Shown: piece after piece, positions 62,773 to 64,000 of the stretch
Position numbering within the stretch: the first letter of the stretch is position 1
Layout of the letters: every line of letters begins with the position of its first letter
Assembly (NCBI RefSeq): GCF_000717595.1
Contig: NZ_JNZO01000012.1
Span: forward strand, 124,001-188,000
DNA from: Streptomyces flavochromogenes
GTDB taxonomy: Bacteria > Actinomycetota > Actinomycetes > Streptomycetales > Streptomycetaceae
DNA length: 64,000 nt
Direction: 5' to 3'
Notes under the pieces: model-generated
Told to the model about the DNA's origin: nothing
What the model saw: the letters and a program-made list of their open reading frames with translations, nothing else
The model's database searches: none
Program-made: the position numbers and the translations under genes

Positions 62773-64000
62773 TCACCGCGCCCGCTCGACCCGCCGCTCG
62801 TCCCACACCGGCTCCGTCGTCTCGCGCACCACGCCGTCGGACCCGAACACCAGGAACCGGTCGAAGCTCTTCGCGAACCACCGGTCGTGGGTCACGGCAA
62901 GCACCGTACCGTCGTACGACTCGAGCCCGTCCTGCAGCGCCTCCGCCGACTCCAGGTCCAGGTTGTCCGTCGGCTCGTCGAGGAGCAGCGCCGTCGTGCC
63001 CGCCAGCTCCATCAGCAGGATCTGGAACCGCGCCTGCTGCCCGCCCGAAAGCTTGTCGAACGGCTGGTCGCCCTGCCGCTCCAGCTCGTAGCGCCGCAGC
63101 ATCGACATCGCGCCGCCCCGGTCCTTGGCGTGCTCCGTCCACAGGATGTCGACGAGCGGCCGCCCGGTCAGCTCCGGGTGCGCGTGGGTCTGGGCGAAGT
63201 GCCCGGGCACCACCCGCGCGCCCAGCTTCCACATACCCGTGTGGGCGACGGACGGGTCCCCCGCGAGCAGCCGCAGGAAGTGTGACTTGCCCGACCCGTT
63301 CGAGCCGAGGACGCCGACCCGTTCACCGTAGAAGATCTCCAGCGAGAAGGGCTTCATCAGCCCGGTCAGCTCAAGGTTCTCGCAGGTCACAGCGCGTACA
63401 CCGGTACGGCCACCGCGCAGCCGCATCTTAATGTCCTGCTCGCGCGGCGGCTCCGGCGGCGGCCCCGCCTCCTCGAACTTCCGCAGCCGGGTCTGCGCCG
63501 CCGCGTACCGCGAGGCCATGTCGTGGCTGACCGCGGCCGCCTGCCGCAGGTTGACGACGAGCTTCTTCAGCTGGGCGTGCTTCTCCTCCCAGCGCCGCTT
63601 CAGCTCCTCGAAGCGCGCGAACCGCTCCCGGCGCGCCTCGTGGAAGGTGTCGAACCCGCCGCCGTGCACCCAGACGTCCGAGCCGGCCGGGCCGGGCTCG
63701 ACCGCGACGATCTTCTGCGCGCCCCGGGACAGCAGCTCCCGGTCGTGAGAGATGAACAACACGGTCTTACGGGTCTCCCGCAGCCGCTCCTCCAGCCACC
63801 TCTTGCCGGGGACGTCGAGATAGTTGTCCGGCTCGTCGAGGAGCAGCACCTCGTCGGTGCCGCGCAGCAGCGACTCCAGCACGAGCCGCTTCTGCTCACC
63901 GCCGGAGAGCGTCCGCACCTCCCTGAACTGCGCCTTCTCGTACGGGACGCCGAGCGCGGCCATCGTGCACATGTCCCAGAGGGTCTCGGCCTCGTACCCC
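62773..64000 (-). CDS. ABC-F family ATPase, N-terminus outside window
   Basis: An ABC-F protein (two ATPase domains, no membrane part) of the kind that acts on ribosomes in translation or antibiotic protection. The visible 408 residues hold the end of the first domain (signature LSGGEQKRLVLESLL, Walker B VLLLDEPDNYL, ISHDRELL). A charged linker follows (RFARFEELKRRWEEKHAQLK). The whole second domain is present: Walker A GVLGSNGSGKSHFLRLLAG, signature LSGGQQARFQILLM, Walker B ALLLDEPTDNLDL, VTHDRWFAKSF. The frame runs off the right edge. The gene's last 53 bp are duplicated downstream. Confidence 0.92.
   Translation of the reverse strand, partial: GYEAETLWDMCTMAALGVPYEKAQFREVRTLSGGEQKRLVLESLLRGTDEVLLLDEPDNYLDVPGKRWLEERLRETRKTVLFISHDRELLSRGAQKIVAVEPGPAGSDVWVHGGGFDTFHEARRERFARFEELKRRWEEKHAQLKKLVVNLRQAAAVSHDMASRYAAAQTRLRKFEEAGPPPEPPREQDIKMRLRGGRTGVRAVTCENLELTGLMKPFSLEIFYGERVGVLGSNGSGKSHFLRLLAGDPSVAHTGMWKLGARVVPGHFAQTHAHPELTGRPLVDILWTEHAKDRGGAMSMLRRYELERQGDQPFDKLSGGQQARFQILLMELAGTTALLLDEPTDNLDLESAEALQDGLESYDGTVLAVTHDRWFAKSFDRFLVFGSDGVVRETTEPVWDERRVERAR

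Overview
The window is chromosomal DNA from a high-GC actinomycete, almost certainly a Streptomyces. It has very high third-position GC, frequent GTG starts and four-base ATGA/GTGA overlaps. It also carries the developmental regulators bldM and whiD next to an shbA-type sigma factor, and iron boxes of the DmdR/IdeR type. No tRNA, rRNA, CRISPR array, transposase or phage gene was seen.

The backbone is a conserved actinobacterial block. From memory, the order choD-like oxidoreductase, guaB3, guaB, sigD/shbA, whiB3/whiD, groEL1-groES, tsaD-rimI-tsaB-tsaE-alr, glmS, glmM, rpsI-rplM parallels Mycobacterium tuberculosis Rv3409c to Rv3443c. Streptomyces-type insertions interrupt it. These are a Ser/Thr kinase trio plus glpD and a sugar-nucleotide dehydrogenase paralogue (6.0-17.2 kb), a sugar-uptake and STAND-ATPase region (23.2-37.4 kb), and a deacetylase/ECF42 region (39.7-45.5 kb).

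Layout. 0-1.6 kb: guaA (cut by the window edge), then chorismate mutase behind a candidate Phe/Tyr leader-peptide attenuator. 2.3-5.8 kb: GMC oxidoreductase and succinate-semialdehyde dehydrogenase. 6-13.8 kb: three receptor-like kinases, the middle one a predicted pseudokinase. 14-17.8 kb: glpD, a dehydrogenase lacking the catalytic Cys, and a membrane protein. 17.9-23.1 kb: guaB3, guaB, shbA, bldM, whiD. 23.2-25.7 kb: LysR regulator, MOSC protein, SDR. 25.8-33.2 kb: DUF2264 protein, DeoR/LacI hybrid regulator, sugar ABC transporter and 2-hydroxyacid dehydrogenase, linked by shared operator-like half-sites and near-identical promoters. 33.2-37.4 kb: a NACHT/STAND ATPase and a two-domain cyclase-like protein. 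37.5-39.7 kb: groES-groEL1 under two CIRCE elements. 39.7-45.8 kb: two paralogous lipoprotein polysaccharide deacetylases, a small coupled lipoprotein, a methyltransferase, a membrane protein, an ECF42 sigma factor with its YCII/DGPF partner, and a small ABM-like protein. 45.8-52.8 kb: tsaD, rimI, tsaB, a degenerate L,D-transpeptidase-like protein, an iron-box small gene, tsaE, a hydrolase, alr and an intact L,D-transpeptidase. 52.9-61.3 kb: nnr, acpS, glmS, a lipoprotein, coaA, a DUF389 protein and glmM. 61.4-64 kb: rpsI, rplM and an ABC-F ATPase cut by the right edge.

Much of the window serves growth and the cell envelope: purine synthesis (guaA/guaB), amino-sugar and peptidoglycan precursors (glmS, glmM, alr), wall modification (deacetylases, L,D-transpeptidase), t6A tRNA modification (tsaB/D/E), chaperones and ribosomal proteins. 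The most unusual signals are two iron-box promoters that drive almost nothing recognisable (a 63-residue ORF, and a roughly 100-nt promoter-to-terminator unit), the chorismate mutase attenuator, the shared sugar-regulon promoters, and several pseudoenzyme-like proteins that have lost catalytic residues.
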